A stretch of 64,000 nucleotides of DNA, taken from DAHUYF01 sp035945115. GTDB taxonomy: Bacteria; Pseudomonadota; Alphaproteobacteria; ATCC43930; CGMCC-115725. A program made the position numbers and the translations under genes. Numbering within the stretch: position 1 is the stretch's first letter; every line of letters starts with the position of its first letter. The DNA lies in contig DASZAN010000029.1 of assembly GCA_035945115.1 (NCBI GenBank), forward strand, positions 1 to 64,000. Reading direction: 5' to 3'. This document shows, piece by piece, positions 1-8,815 of this stretch. Below the pieces are notes generated by a model that searched no databases, had not been told where the DNA came from, and saw nothing but the letters and a program-made list of their open reading frames with translations.

Positions 1-42
1 AACGACGCGCTCGCGAAGATCAAGCGAATAGGGTCTCGCCAT
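1..42 (-). CDS. IS630 family transposase, N-terminal fragment (runs off window)
   Basis: Reading from the ATG at 42 on the minus strand gives MARPYSLDLRERVV without a stop before the window edge. This is the characteristic opening of IS630-family transposases, whose N-terminal helix-turn-helix begins with a (K/R)PYS.DLR.RV block. Only 14 codons are visible, so the DDE catalytic domain and integrity of the gene cannot be judged. Identification rests on recognising this short conserved start. Confidence 0.7.
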   Translation of the reverse strand, partial: MARPYSLDLRERVV

Positions 43-138
43 CCATGCTGGCCCCCCAACTCCAGCCAGCATCTTGAATCAGAAATCGAGCCCCTTGGGA
101 ATCCTCAAAAGCGATTCCGCCCAAACGAATCAGACTCT
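1..138 (-). mobile_element. Partial IS630-type insertion sequence (edge)
   Basis: The left edge holds the 5' end of an IS630-type transposase reading out of the window. About 95 bases of non-coding sequence separate its ATG from the amidase 3' end. The outer boundary is placed at the CTAG near 137-140 because IS630 elements insert at TA; that boundary is an inference, since the other terminal repeat is outside the window. The element ends roughly 15 bases past the amidase stop codon, so it does not break that gene. Confidence 0.6.
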
Positions 139-154
139 AGATCAATCCGACGGC

Positions 155-1564
155 TTAGCCGATGGGCGGTAGTCGCCGGTGCCAGTCGGTCGCTTGTTGG
201 TAAGCATGGCCGATGCGGAGCGCCGTTGCTTCCTCATAACCGCGGCAGGCGATCTGCAACGAGAGCGGCAGCCCTTTGTCGGTGAAGCCGTTCGGCACGG
301 AGAGCGCGCAGAGCTCGAGCAGGTTGCCGAAGCGGGTGAAGCGCGAGGGCACCACGTCCTGGTTCACCGCCGCAAGCGGAATCGCCGGCGTCTCGGTGGT
401 GGGCGTCAAGAGCGCGTCGATGCCGTCCATCGCCGCATAGAAGCGGCTCTTCAATTCCTGGACCAGCGCCTTGGTGCGGAGATACTCGTTGGCGGAAATG
501 CGCGCGCCCGATAGCACGCGCTTGCGCACGGCCGGATCGAGCGGCGCCGCCTGATCCTCGGCGAGGTGGCCGTTGAAGAAATAGGCTTCCGCCAGAATGA
601 TCGCTTGCATCGCCGCGAGATCGGCAAAGCGGAAGGGAAGCGCGATCTCGACGATCTCAGCACCGAGATTGAGGAGCCGCTCGAGCGCCCGATCGTAGGC
701 GGCGAGCATCGCCGGGCTCACGCCCTCCCGCTCGGCGATCGGCATGGAGGCGAGCTTGAGGCCGCGGACGCCGCGATGGAGGCTCGGCAGCGGATCCTCC
801 GGCGCGACGCCGCGCGTCGTCTGATCGAGGGGGTCGGGTCCTTGCAGCACGTTGAAGAGCAGCGCCGCGTCTTCGACCGAGCGCGCCATCGGTCCCGGCG
901 TGTCGAGCGTGTCGCTCAAGGGAATGATGCCGTGGCGGCTGACGCGGCCGATCGTCACCTTCAAGCCGGTGATGCCGCAAAAGGAGGCCGGCAGCCGCAC
1001 CGAGCCGCCGGTGTCGGTGCCGATCGCCCACGGCGCAAGACGCGCCGCGACTGCGACGCCCGAACCACTGCTCGAGCCGCCGGGCGTATGGTGGACGGCG
1101 GCATCCCAGGGATTCCACGGCGCGCCCAGATGCGGATTGGTGCCCCAGCCGCCCATGGCGAATTCCACCGTGTGCACCTTACCGAGGACGATCATCCCCT
1201 GCGCGATCATCCGCTTGGCGATCGTCGCGGTGACGGTGGAGCGGCGCTCGCGCAGGGCAGCCGAGCCGCCCATGGTGATGCGGCCCTCGAGATCGATCAA
1301 ATCCTTGAGCGCCACCGGCACGCCGTGGAGCGGCCCCACCGCGTGGCCTGAGCGGATCGCCTTCTCGGCGGCTTCTGCCGCAAGCCGCGCGTCCGCGCCG
1401 TAGACCTCGACGAAAGCGTGGAGCTTGGGGTCGAGCCGGGCAATGCGTGCGAGCAGATCGTCCACCGCATCGACCGGCGAAAGGCGGCGCGACGTGAAGG
1501 CGCGGGACAGTTCCGCCGCGCCGAGCTGCCAGGGATTGGTGAGGTCCAGGGATGAATCATTCAT
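155..1564 (-). CDS. Amidase-signature family amidase
   Basis: A 469-residue amidase of the amidase-signature family, which hydrolyses carboxamides to acid and ammonia; it is predicted to be cytoplasmic. The Ser-cisSer-Lys triad is visible: Lys87 in GVPVALKDL, Ser164 in the glycine/serine loop GGSSSGSG, and nucleophile Ser188 in GTDTGGSVRLP. Length is normal for the family. It is the last gene of a minus-strand run after an ABC transporter and an RraA-like aldolase, 54 bases after the latter's stop, so it probably acts on the imported compound or a product of it. The substrate cannot be told from sequence; GatA is less likely because gatB and gatC are absent nearby. Confidence 0.9.
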   Translation of the reverse strand: MNDSSLDLTNPWQLGAAELSRAFTSRRLSPVDAVDDLLARIARLDPKLHAFVEVYGADARLAAEAAEKAIRSGHAVGPLHGVPVALKDLIDLEGRITMGGSAALRERRSTVTATIAKRMIAQGMIVLGKVHTVEFAMGGWGTNPHLGAPWNPWDAAVHHTPGGSSSGSGVAVAARLAPWAIGTDTGGSVRLPASFCGITGLKVTIGRVSRHGIIPLSDTLDTPGPMARSVEDAALLFNVLQGPDPLDQTTRGVAPEDPLPSLHRGVRGLKLASMPIAEREGVSPAMLAAYDRALERLLNLGAEIVEIALPFRFADLAAMQAIILAEAYFFNGHLAEDQAAPLDPAVRKRVLSGARISANEYLRTKALVQELKSRFYAAMDGIDALLTPTTETPAIPLAAVNQDVVPSRFTRFGNLLELCALSVPNGFTDKGLPLSLQIACRGYEEATALRIGHAYQQATDWHRRLPPIG

Positions 1565-1618
1565 GGCGCGATAGCTTCCTTTCTCGGCCGAGAAGCGTCA
1601 AGTCATCGTCGGTGCAGC

Positions 1619-2338
1619 TCACCGCTTCGGCTGTCGCTTCAGCCATTCCTGATAGCGCGCCAAGGCCGCCTCCTTCGGCGGATAGGTGCCGACGACCGGC
1701 GCACCGTTGCGCACTTCGGCCATAACGAATTCCTCGAGCCGCTCCTGCTCCGCCGCATCGCGCGCCACTTCGGCGGCGAGGTGGCGGGGGATGACGATGA
1801 CGCCTTCGCCGTCGCCGACCACGACATCGCCGGGATAGACGGGAACGCCGCCGCAGCCGATCGGCAAATTCATGTCGACGGCGTGATGGTGCGCGAGGTT
1901 GAGAAGCGGCGCGGGGCCACCGAAATAGATGGGGAATTTGAGCTGGGCGATCTCCGGCGAATCGCGCAAGCCGCCGTCCGAGACAAAGCCCGCGGCGCCC
2001 CGTACCTTGAGCCGCGTCATCAGGATCGAGCCGCCCGATGCCGCGCGCGCATCGCCGCGGCAATCGCATACCAGCACCTGGCCCGGCGGCACCGCCTCGA
2101 TTGCCTTGCGCTGGGGATGCTCGGGATCGGCGAAGACACCAACATGGTCGAGATCCTCGCGCGCGGGGATGTAGCGGAGCGTGAAGGCTTCGCCGACCAT
2201 CGGCGTTTCGCCTTGCGCCAGCGGTCTTACGCCCTGCATCACCATGTTTCTGAGTCCGCGCTTGAAGAGTTGCGTCGAGAGCGTCGCGACGCTGCAGCCG
2301 CGCAGCAAGGCTTTCACGTCCTCGGTAATCGCATCCAT
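1619..2338 (-). CDS. RraA-like / HMG aldolase family protein
   Basis: A 239-residue member of the RraA / 4-hydroxy-4-methyl-2-oxoglutarate (HMG) aldolase fold. In true HMG/CHA aldolases an Arg-Asp pair binds substrate and the divalent metal; here it is present as GGLRDS, preceded by the GAAGFVSDGG segment. A C-terminal VVVGDGEGVIVIP motif is also typical. The ATG at 2338 has GGAGG four bases upstream and is preferred over an in-frame TTG at 2359. Position at the end of an ABC uptake operon and before an amidase favours a catabolic aldolase or decarboxylase role over RNase E inhibition. A second paralogue closes another ABC operon at 25374-26033. Confidence 0.8.
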   Translation of the reverse strand: MDAITEDVKALLRGCSVATLSTQLFKRGLRNMVMQGVRPLAQGETPMVGEAFTLRYIPAREDLDHVGVFADPEHPQRKAIEAVPPGQVLVCDCRGDARAASGGSILMTRLKVRGAAGFVSDGGLRDSPEIAQLKFPIYFGGPAPLLNLAHHHAVDMNLPIGCGGVPVYPGDVVVGDGEGVIVIPRHLAAEVARDAAEQERLEEFVMAEVRNGAPVVGTYPPKEAALARYQEWLKRQPKR

Positions 2339-2355
2339 GACGCCTCCAAACTCTG

Positions 2356-3201
2356 TCAATGCGCGCGCTGCTCCTTGACGCGCGTCACCAATTGCGTGGG
2401 ATCGACGAAGCGCAGCGCGATCAAGAGCCAGAAGAGCGTCGTCACCATATAGATGACGGCCATGGCGTCGACCGACTGCGTCGCGCGCACCCCCGCCGCG
2501 AAGACCGAATAATAAAGCGCCACCACCAGCGTCTGGCTATCGGGTCCGGCGGTGAGGAAGGTGAGTTCGAAGAGCGCCAGCGTTCGCACCAGCACGAGGA
2601 GCCCCGCGGCCAGCAGACCCGGCGCCAACAGCGGCGCCAGCACGTGGATGAAGGTGCGCAGCGTACCGGCGCCGAAGACGCGCGCCGCCGCTTCGAGCCG
2701 AGGGTCGATCTGCTCGATGAAGGGTGTCATGGTGAGGACCACGAACGGCACCGCCGGCACCAAATTCGCGAGGATGACGCCCGCCATGGTGCCGCCGAGA
2801 TGGAGCTTGTAAAGCACGGTGGCGAGCGGAATGCCGTAGGTGATGGGCGGCACCAGGAGCGGCAGAAGGAAGAGCAACAAGACCGCGCGCTTCCCCGCGA
2901 AGTCGCGCCGCGCCAGCGCATAGGCCGCGGGCACGCCCACGAGGATCGAGATCAGCACCACGGCGAAGGTCACTTCGAGCGTGACGATGAGGAGATAATC
3001 GAGCTGGAACTCGTCCCATGCGGCGAGATACCAGCGCGTGGTGAAGCCTTGCGGCAGCCAGCTTCCGAACCAGCGCCGGCCGAAAGAGCTCACCACCACC
3101 GTGGCGATGATCGCGCCGACATTGACGAGGAAGAATCCCATGACGCCCCAGACGAGGCTCGACCAGAGGAGCGCCAAGCCCCGATTGCCAGTGCGGTTCA
3201 C
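2356..3201 (-). CDS. ABC transporter permease (PotC-type)
   Basis: A 281-residue inner-membrane permease with about six hydrophobic segments and the cytoplasmic coupling-loop region EAAARVFGAGTLRTFIHVLAP, of the spermidine/putrescine-iron(III) type (binding-protein-dependent permease family). It should pair with the adjacent permease and the upstream ATPase to import the ligand of the binding protein encoded at 5336-6529. It starts with GTG at 3201, overlapping the TGA of the preceding permease by four bases (GTGA), and has AGGA upstream, which indicates translational coupling. The transported compound is not identifiable from the permease. Confidence 0.88.
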   Translation of the reverse strand: MNRTGNRGLALLWSSLVWGVMGFFLVNVGAIIATVVVSSFGRRWFGSWLPQGFTTRWYLAAWDEFQLDYLLIVTLEVTFAVVLISILVGVPAAYALARRDFAGKRAVLLLFLLPLLVPPITYGIPLATVLYKLHLGGTMAGVILANLVPAVPFVVLTMTPFIEQIDPRLEAAARVFGAGTLRTFIHVLAPLLAPGLLAAGLLVLVRTLALFELTFLTAGPDSQTLVVALYYSVFAAGVRATQSVDAMAVIYMVTTLFWLLIALRFVDPTQLVTRVKEQRAH

Positions 3202-4079
3202 GCTTTTCCTCCGACGGCCGGACCGCGATAGAAGAGGCCGCGTGCGGCGAGCACGGCGGCGACGATGACGAGCTGCACGCCACCCATGATCATCGCCACG
3301 GCGGACGCCATGGCGTAGTCGTAATCCTCGAATGCCGCCTGATATGCTGCGATCGAGATGACCCGCGTCGGTCCCGCCGGCGCGCCCAAGAGAACGGCCG
3401 AGGGAAAGACCGAGAAGGCCTGCACGAAGACGAGGCAGAAGGTGATGGCGAGGCCCGGCGCCAGGAGCGGCAGATGGACATGGCGGAATTGCGCCGCCGG
3501 CCGTGCGCCCAAGGTCGCCGCCGCGCGCGCCAGCGCGGGATCGATGCCGGTGAGATAGGAGAGGATGAGCAGAAAGGCGAAGGGAAAGCCGGTGATCACC
3601 AGCGACAGCAGCACGCCCCAGTAGTTATGCGTGAGCCGCACCGGCGTTGCCACGAGATGCAGATCAAGTAGCAGGCGATTGAACCAGCCTTGCGGGCCCA
3701 AATAAGTGAGAAGCCCTTCCGCCACCAGCACCGTGCCGAGCGTCACGGGCACGACGAGAAGCGTCGTCAGGAACCGCTGGTACCAGGCGGGCCGGCGCAT
3801 GGCGAAGGCGATGGGGATGGCGGCGCCAACATTGATGAGGCTCGCCGGCAACGCGATCCAGAGCGTCGTTTCGATCGTCTGCCAGAAGCGCGGCTCCGCG
3901 AAGAAGCGTTCGTAATTCGCGAGCACGTCGCCCTTGGCCGGCATCAGCGACAGCACGAGCCCATAGGCGAACGGATAAAGAAAAAGCGCGATCACCACGA
4001 GCGCCGCCGGCACGAAGAGCAGCGGCGCCGCATCGAATCCCGCCGTGCGAACGGTACTGGAGTCGGCGCGTGCGCTCAT
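3198..4079 (-). CDS. ABC transporter permease (PotB-type)
   Basis: A 293-residue permease, first of two in the operon. Hydrophobic segments begin at LLFVPAALVVIALFLYPFAY, and the coupling-loop region is ARAAATLGARPAAQFRHVHLP. The start is placed at the ATG at 4079 (MSARADSS), which overlaps the stop of the ATPase gene by four bases (ATGA); a longer frame upstream lies entirely inside the ATPase gene and encodes an arginine-rich shadow. It works as a heterodimer with the next permease in the inner membrane. Confidence 0.88.
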   Translation of the reverse strand: MSARADSSTVRTAGFDAAPLLFVPAALVVIALFLYPFAYGLVLSLMPAKGDVLANYERFFAEPRFWQTIETTLWIALPASLINVGAAIPIAFAMRRPAWYQRFLTTLLVVPVTLGTVLVAEGLLTYLGPQGWFNRLLLDLHLVATPVRLTHNYWGVLLSLVITGFPFAFLLILSYLTGIDPALARAAATLGARPAAQFRHVHLPLLAPGLAITFCLVFVQAFSVFPSAVLLGAPAGPTRVISIAAYQAAFEDYDYAMASAVAMIMGGVQLVIVAAVLAARGLFYRGPAVGGKA

Positions 4080-5197
4080 CTCGTTTTCTCCGCCGGGAAT
4101 ACGAGCACGCGCTCGGGCGCGATCGACAATTCCACCGTCTCGTCGTGGCTGACGCGCCGTTCGCTGCGGAGATAGAAGGTGCCCGCGGCGGTCACGACAT
4201 CGATGAGATAGTCGCGCCCACAATACTCGACTTGATCGACGGAGCCGGAGAGCACGCTGCCGCTGCCACGCCCAAGCACGATGTCCTCCGGCCGCACTGC
4301 GATGACGGCGCGATCGCTGCCGATCGGCGCTTGCGCCGTTCCCTGCAGGCGGACATCGGCGCCGCCATTGAGCGTGACCGCGCGGCCGTCGGCGTGCTCC
4401 ACCCCAAGCTCGAGGATGTTGCGGTAGCCCATGAAGCGAGCGACGGCGAGGTTGGCGGGACGGAGGTAGAGATCTTCGGGCGTGCCCACCTGCTGCATGC
4501 GCCCGTCTTGCAGGACGACGATGCGATCGGCGAGCGACAGCGCCTCGTCTTGATCGTGCGTTACATAGATGGTGGTGCGCTTCACCTCGCGATGGATGCG
4601 GCGGATTTCATGGCGCATTTCGAGGCGAAGCTTGGCGTCGAGATTGGAGAGCGGCTCGTCCATGAGGATGAGCGGCGGATCGACGGCGATGGCGCGAGCG
4701 AGCGCCACGCGCTGCTGCTGTCCGCCCGAAAGCTGGCCCGGCAGCTTCTCGCCATGCGCGGTGAGCTGCACCAGCGCCAAGGCGGCATCGATCCGCCGCC
4801 GCGCGTCCTCGCGCGGCACGCGGCGCATTATCAAGCCGAAGCCGATGTTCTTGCGCACGCTCATATGCGGGAAGAGCGCATAGTTCTGGAACACCATGCC
4901 GAAGCCGCGCTCCTCCGGGCGGAGCACATCGATGCGGCGCTCGTCGAGAAAGATGCTGCCCGAGGAGAGCGCCAACAGGCCGGCGATGCAATTGAGCGCC
5001 GTCGACTTGCCGCAGCCGGAAGGCCCGAGCAGCGCCACGAACTCGCCACGCGCAATGGTGAGGCTGAGCGCATCGAGCGCCGTCGTCTCGTGGAAGCGCC
5101 GCGTCACGCGATCGAGCTTCAGCTGCTCGAAGGTGGCGCCGCGCGCGAGGGCCGTCGCCACCGGCGCCGGTCTCGCCGTCACGCGGCCTCGTTTCAT
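4076..5197 (-). CDS. ABC transporter ATP-binding protein (PotA/FbpC-type)
   Basis: The ATPase that powers this importer. Walker A GPSGCGKST, Q-loop FQNYALFPHM, signature LSGGQQQR, Walker B LILMDEP and the H-loop YVTHD are all intact, followed by a C-terminal TOBE-type region of about 130 residues, as in spermidine/putrescine and iron(III) importers. The ATG at 5197 gives 373 residues; an in-frame GTG at 5212 would add five. Order in the operon is binding protein, ATPase, permease, permease, RraA-like, amidase. The TOBE region can carry regulatory ligand binding in this family, but nothing here shows it. Confidence 0.9.
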   Translation of the reverse strand: MKRGRVTARPAPVATALARGATFEQLKLDRVTRRFHETTALDALSLTIARGEFVALLGPSGCGKSTALNCIAGLLALSSGSIFLDERRIDVLRPEERGFGMVFQNYALFPHMSVRKNIGFGLIMRRVPREDARRRIDAALALVQLTAHGEKLPGQLSGGQQQRVALARAIAVDPPLILMDEPLSNLDAKLRLEMRHEIRRIHREVKRTTIYVTHDQDEALSLADRIVVLQDGRMQQVGTPEDLYLRPANLAVARFMGYRNILELGVEHADGRAVTLNGGADVRLQGTAQAPIGSDRAVIAVRPEDIVLGRGSGSVLSGSVDQVEYCGRDYLIDVVTAAGTFYLRSERRVSHDETVELSIAPERVLVFPAEKTR

Positions 5198-5221
5198 TCT
5201 GTAAAAATCCACCCATCCCCT

Positions 5222-5306
5222 TTCGTCGTCCCTGCGAAAGCAGGGACCCAGGGCAAGCGACGGAACACTGCACCACTGGATTCCTGCTTTCGCAGGAATG
5301 ACGATG
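5222..5306. repeat. Dispersed palindromic repeat, VIPAKAGIQ type (copy 1)
   Basis: An 85-base element made of two small hairpins facing each other: CCTGCGAAAGCAGG on the left and CCTGCTTTCGCAGG on the right, flanked by CGTCGTC and GACGATG. A second copy lies at 23601-23684 with nearly identical ends and a different middle of about 15-20 bases. It sits between the binding protein gene and the ATPase gene of one operon, so a transcript would carry it as an internal hairpin. Confidence 0.85.
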
Positions 5307-5335
5307 ACAGGGATTCTACAGACATCTGCTCTGAG

Positions 5336-6529
5336 CTACCGCTTAATCTTCGCGCCGCCGATCTCCTCGTCCCATTTGTGGAAGGCGGCGATCAGGTCCT
5401 TGCCGAAGAGCGGTGCCACCACCGGATATTGGCCGATGAGCTTGTCGTAATCAGGCCGGCCGAATTCCTTCAGCACCTCCTGGCTTTCCTTGGGCGCGAG
5501 GGTCACCGGCACGTCCTTCACCGCGGGGCCCGGATAGAAATAGCCGTCGTCATAGGCGATCGCCTGCTGCTCGGGCTTCAGCATGAAGGCGATGAGGTCG
5601 AGCACCACCGCGAGCTTCTCGTTCGTCACACCCTTGGGAATCGCCATGTATTGCGCATCGGAGACCCAGGTGAAACCCTTGGGTCCCGTGAGCACCGTGG
5701 TCTCCGCCGAGGGCGGCACGGTGCCGATGACGCGGGGATTGATGTCCCAGCCGATCGTCGAGGCGATGATGTCGCGCGAGCCTTCGCCGAGCTCTTTCAT
5801 GGTGACGCCGGTGCCCGTGGGGTAATACTCGATGCACTGATTGAGCTCTTTCAGAAACGCCCAGGTCTTGTCCCAGCCCTTGACCGGGTCCTTGGGATCG
5901 CTGTCGCCCAACAGATAAGGCAAACCCTGCAGGAAGGTGCGGCCCGGGCCCGAATTGGCCGGGCGCGCATAGAAGAAGCGGTTGGGATGCGCCTTGCACC
6001 ATTGGAGCAGCGCGTCGGTGGTCTTGGGCGCGTCCTTGACCCGCTCCGGCGCAAATTCGAGGAGCGGGCCCGAGGGCGTATAGACGACAGTGATGGCGAA
6101 GCCCTCGGCCGGCTTGAACATGGTGAGCGCGCCCGCCAGATAGTTCGCTTCGAGCCCCGGGAACTTGTCGGCGTAATCCGGCAGGATCTTCGTCCAGAGT
6201 CCCTGCTCGATCCCCGCCGAGATGGCATCCGTACCGCTCAGCACCACGTCGATGTCGACGCGGCCTGCATCCTGCTGCGCCTTGAGCTTGCCCGGCAGCT
6301 CCGGCGCCGGCGCCTTGGTGAAGACGAAGCGCGACACCAGCGTCGGATGCGTCTTCTGATAAGCCTCGATCGCCTTTTGCGTGAGCGCCAGCGCGCCGCC
6401 CACATCCATGACGTTGATCACCTGCGGCGAGGTCGGCAGCGGCGGCGACGCGGCCGATGCGGCGTCCGGCAGCAAAGCCGTGCCAACCACTGCGGCCGCC
6501 CAAAGCAGGCCGATGCGGAATGCGCTCAT
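5336..6529 (-). CDS. ABC transporter substrate-binding protein (PotD-like)
   Basis: A 397-residue periplasmic binding protein. The first ~26 residues (MSAFRIGLLWAAAVVGTALL followed by PDAASAA) form a Sec signal peptide. The remainder has the extracellular solute-binding architecture seen with PotABC/FbpABC systems. It heads the operon; GGAGGAG lies just upstream of the ATG at 6529. The gene downstream is separated by a 138-base gap holding a dispersed palindrome, which may lower expression of the membrane components relative to the binding protein. The ligand is unknown; the downstream amidase and aldolase hint at an organic nitrogen compound rather than iron. Confidence 0.85.
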   Translation of the reverse strand: MSAFRIGLLWAAAVVGTALLPDAASAASPPLPTSPQVINVMDVGGALALTQKAIEAYQKTHPTLVSRFVFTKAPAPELPGKLKAQQDAGRVDIDVVLSGTDAISAGIEQGLWTKILPDYADKFPGLEANYLAGALTMFKPAEGFAITVVYTPSGPLLEFAPERVKDAPKTTDALLQWCKAHPNRFFYARPANSGPGRTFLQGLPYLLGDSDPKDPVKGWDKTWAFLKELNQCIEYYPTGTGVTMKELGEGSRDIIASTIGWDINPRVIGTVPPSAETTVLTGPKGFTWVSDAQYMAIPKGVTNEKLAVVLDLIAFMLKPEQQAIAYDDGYFYPGPAVKDVPVTLAPKESQEVLKEFGRPDYDKLIGQYPVVAPLFGKDLIAAFHKWDEEIGGAKIKR

Positions 6530-6686
6530 CTCGCTCCTCCCCCGTCATTCTATGGGCCGGCGATGCGGCCGTTGTGCTGCCCCGTACGTTTGCCGCGGGG
6601 GCGCAGCGGGTCAAGAGGGGCGGGCGCAGGCCTTCTCGCTGACGCTTGCCGAACCAAATGTCTGGGGTCAGATAGAGAGGCGCATC

Positions 6687-6878
6687 ATGGGAAAGCGCAG
6701 CACACGCGTTCCGGCGAAACCAGCACCTCGCCCACGCAGGCAAAAGGCCACGCCAGGCGCCGAAGAGAGTATCGATGTCATCGAATTGGAATCGGAAGAA
6801 AGCTTCCCGGCGAGCGATGCGCCGAGCTGGACGGTGACGCGGGTGGGCCGTCCCAATCGCGGAGAGAAGAAGCGCTAG
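6687..6878 (+). CDS. Small conserved protein with ESFPASD motif
   Basis: A 63-residue basic/acidic protein: a Lys/Arg/Pro-rich first 22 residues, an acidic middle, then EESFPASDAPSW and a basic tail. The ESFPASD(P/A)P.W block is a motif I recall from many short uncharacterised proteobacterial proteins, usually at the C-terminus. AGAGAGG about six to eight bases upstream serves as ribosome binding site for the ATG at 6687. It lies alone between the ABC operon, which is transcribed away, and a small lipoprotein gene on the same strand. No function can be assigned; no membrane segment or cysteine pair is present. Confidence 0.6.
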   Translation: MGKRSTRVPAKPAPRPRRQKATPGAEESIDVIELESEESFPASDAPSWTVTRVGRPNRGEKKR

Positions 6879-6972
6879 ACGAGCGAGGCTGCGCCCTCGT
6901 TGTCGTGCCCCGCGGAGGGTGAACGCAACGCGTTCCCGCGTGTTTAGCATATGACGCGACAAGGAGGTCCCT

Positions 6973-7134
6973 ATGCGTTGGCTCGGGATCGTGATGGCGA
7001 CGCACTCTCTTGCGGCATGCATCAGCTATACCCGCTCACCGTCGCCGACGACGGTGGTGGTGCCGTCGGGTGCGACGGTCATCTGCCCGAACGGAGCTCC
7101 CGCGGTGTACTCTGAGGGCGCCTATCGCTGCTGA
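6973..7134 (+). CDS. Small putative lipoprotein (53 aa)
   Basis: A short gene with a strong ribosome binding site, AAGGAGG at 6961-6967, five bases before the ATG. The product begins MRWLGIVMATHSLAAC: a positive residue, a hydrophobic core and a lipobox LAAC, so Cys16 would be lipidated and the mature protein is only 38 residues. The mature part has a Thr/Val/Pro-rich linker and two cysteines (CPNG and the C-terminal Cys53). It ends 13 bases before the convergent hutU stop codon. Function unknown. Confidence 0.6.
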   Translation: MRWLGIVMATHSLAACISYTRSPSPTTVVVPSGATVICPNGAPAVYSEGAYRC

Positions 7135-7147
7135 GCGAGGCGCGCGT

Positions 7148-8815
7148 TCAGCCGAGGATGCCCGGCAAGTCGAGCCCGAAGTCGCGGGCGCAGGCGATCG
7201 CGTCCTCGTAGCCGGCGTCCGCGTGGCGCATGACGCCGCTGGCGGGATCGTTCCACAGCACGCGCTCGATACGCCGTGCCGCGTCCTCCGTACCGTCGCA
7301 GACGATGACCATGCCGGCGTGCTGCGAATAGCCGATGCCGACGCCGCCGCCGTGATGGATCGAGACCCAGGTGGCACCGGACGCGCAGTTGAGGAGCGCG
7401 TTCAGGAAGGGCCAATCGGCGACGGCATCCGAGCCGTCCTTCATCGCTTCCGTCTCGCGGTTGGGGCTGGCGACGGAGCCGGCGTCCAAATGGTCGCGGC
7501 CGATGACGATGGGCGCCTTGAGCTCGCCTGACGCCACCATCTCGTTGAAGGCAAGCCCGAGGCGATGGCGGTCGCCCAATCCCACCCAGCAGATGCGTGC
7601 GGGCAAGCCTTGGAAGCTGATGCGGTGCCGCGCCATGTCGAGCCAGTGATGGAGATGGCGATTGTTGGGCAGCAGCGCCTTCACCTTCGCATCCGTGCGA
7701 TAGATGTCGTCGGGATCGCCCGAGAGCGCCGCCCAGCGGAAGGGGCCGATGCCGCGACAGAAGAGCGGGCGGATATAGGCGGGGACGAACCCCGGAAAAT
7801 CGAAGGCGTCGGTGACGCCTTCCTCCTTCGCCATCTGGCGGATGTTGTTGCCGTAGTCGAGCGTCGGCACGCCCTGGCGATGGAACTCCAGCATGGCGCG
7901 CACATGCGCCGCCATCGATTGCCGCGCCGCCTGATCGACCGCCTTTGGCTCGCTCTCTTGCAGGGCCTGCCATTTCGCCAGCGTCCAGCCCTTGGGCAGA
8001 TAGCCGTGCACGGGATCATGCGCCGAGGTCTGGTCGGTGAGCACATCGGGCTTGACGCCGCGGCGCAAGAGTTCGGGCAGCACCTCGGCGGCATTGCCGA
8101 GTACGCCGACTGAAACGGGCTTCTTGTCGCGGCAGGCGCGTTCGATGATGGCGAGCGCCTCGTCGAGGTCCTTGGCCTGTCGATCGAGATATTTCGTCTT
8201 GAGCCGCATCTCGATGCGGGAAGGTTGGCACTCGATGACGAGGCAGGAGGCGCCCGCCATCGTCGCGGCAAGCGGCTGCGCCCCGCCCATGCCGCCCAAT
8301 CCCGCCGTCAGGATCCAACGGCCCGACAAATCGCCGCCATAGTGCCGACGGCCCACCTCGACGAAGGTCTCGTACGTCCCCTGCACGATGCCTTGGCTGC
8401 CGATGTAGATCCACGAGCCCGCGGTCATCTGCCCGAACATCATCAGGCCCTTGCGGTCGAGCTCGTGGAATTTGTCCCAGGTCGCCCAATGCGCCACCAG
8501 GTTGGAGTTGGCGATGAGCACGCGCGGCGCGTCGCAATGGGTGCGAAAGACGCCGACGGGCTTGCCGGATTGCACGAGCAGCGTCTCGTCCGCCTCCAAG
8601 CGGCGGAGCGCCGCGACGATGCGGTCGAAGCTCTGCCAATCCCGCGCGGCGCGGCCCATGCCGCCATAGACGACGAGCTCGCCGGGCTTCTCCGCGACTT
8701 CTTCATCGAGATTGTTCATGAGCATGCGCAGCGGCGCCTCGGTGAGCCAACTCTTTGCCGAGATCTCCGGCCCGCGCGGCGCGCGGATGCGCCGGGCGTT
8801 GTCGATGCGGGTCAT
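7148..8815 (-). CDS. hutU: Urocanate hydratase
   Basis: Converts urocanate to 4-imidazolone-5-propionate, the second step of histidine degradation, using tightly bound NAD+ as electrophile; cytosolic. The 555-residue length is typical. Family blocks are clear: GKPVGVFRTHCDAPRVLIAN, GSQGIVQGTYETF, a glycine-rich ILTAGLGGMGGAQPLA segment for NAD binding, and the C-terminal GVGIGYSQHAGMVIVCDGT region. The ATG at 8815 overlaps the hutH stop by four bases (ATGA), so the two are translationally coupled. It is the last gene of the hutI-hutH-hutU transcript. Confidence 0.97.
   Translation of the reverse strand: MTRIDNARRIRAPRGPEISAKSWLTEAPLRMLMNNLDEEVAEKPGELVVYGGMGRAARDWQSFDRIVAALRRLEADETLLVQSGKPVGVFRTHCDAPRVLIANSNLVAHWATWDKFHELDRKGLMMFGQMTAGSWIYIGSQGIVQGTYETFVEVGRRHYGGDLSGRWILTAGLGGMGGAQPLAATMAGASCLVIECQPSRIEMRLKTKYLDRQAKDLDEALAIIERACRDKKPVSVGVLGNAAEVLPELLRRGVKPDVLTDQTSAHDPVHGYLPKGWTLAKWQALQESEPKAVDQAARQSMAAHVRAMLEFHRQGVPTLDYGNNIRQMAKEEGVTDAFDFPGFVPAYIRPLFCRGIGPFRWAALSGDPDDIYRTDAKVKALLPNNRHLHHWLDMARHRISFQGLPARICWVGLGDRHRLGLAFNEMVASGELKAPIVIGRDHLDAGSVASPNRETEAMKDGSDAVADWPFLNALLNCASGATWVSIHHGGGVGIGYSQHAGMVIVCDGTEDAARRIERVLWNDPASGVMRHADAGYEDAIACARDFGLDLPGILG

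Noticed and set aside
4070..6922. Plus-strand open frame of about 950 codons opposite the ABC ATPase and binding protein genes
   Set aside because: It is antisense to clear genes, rich in Arg/His/Glu, has no recognisable domain, and arises from the high third-position GC of the real genes.
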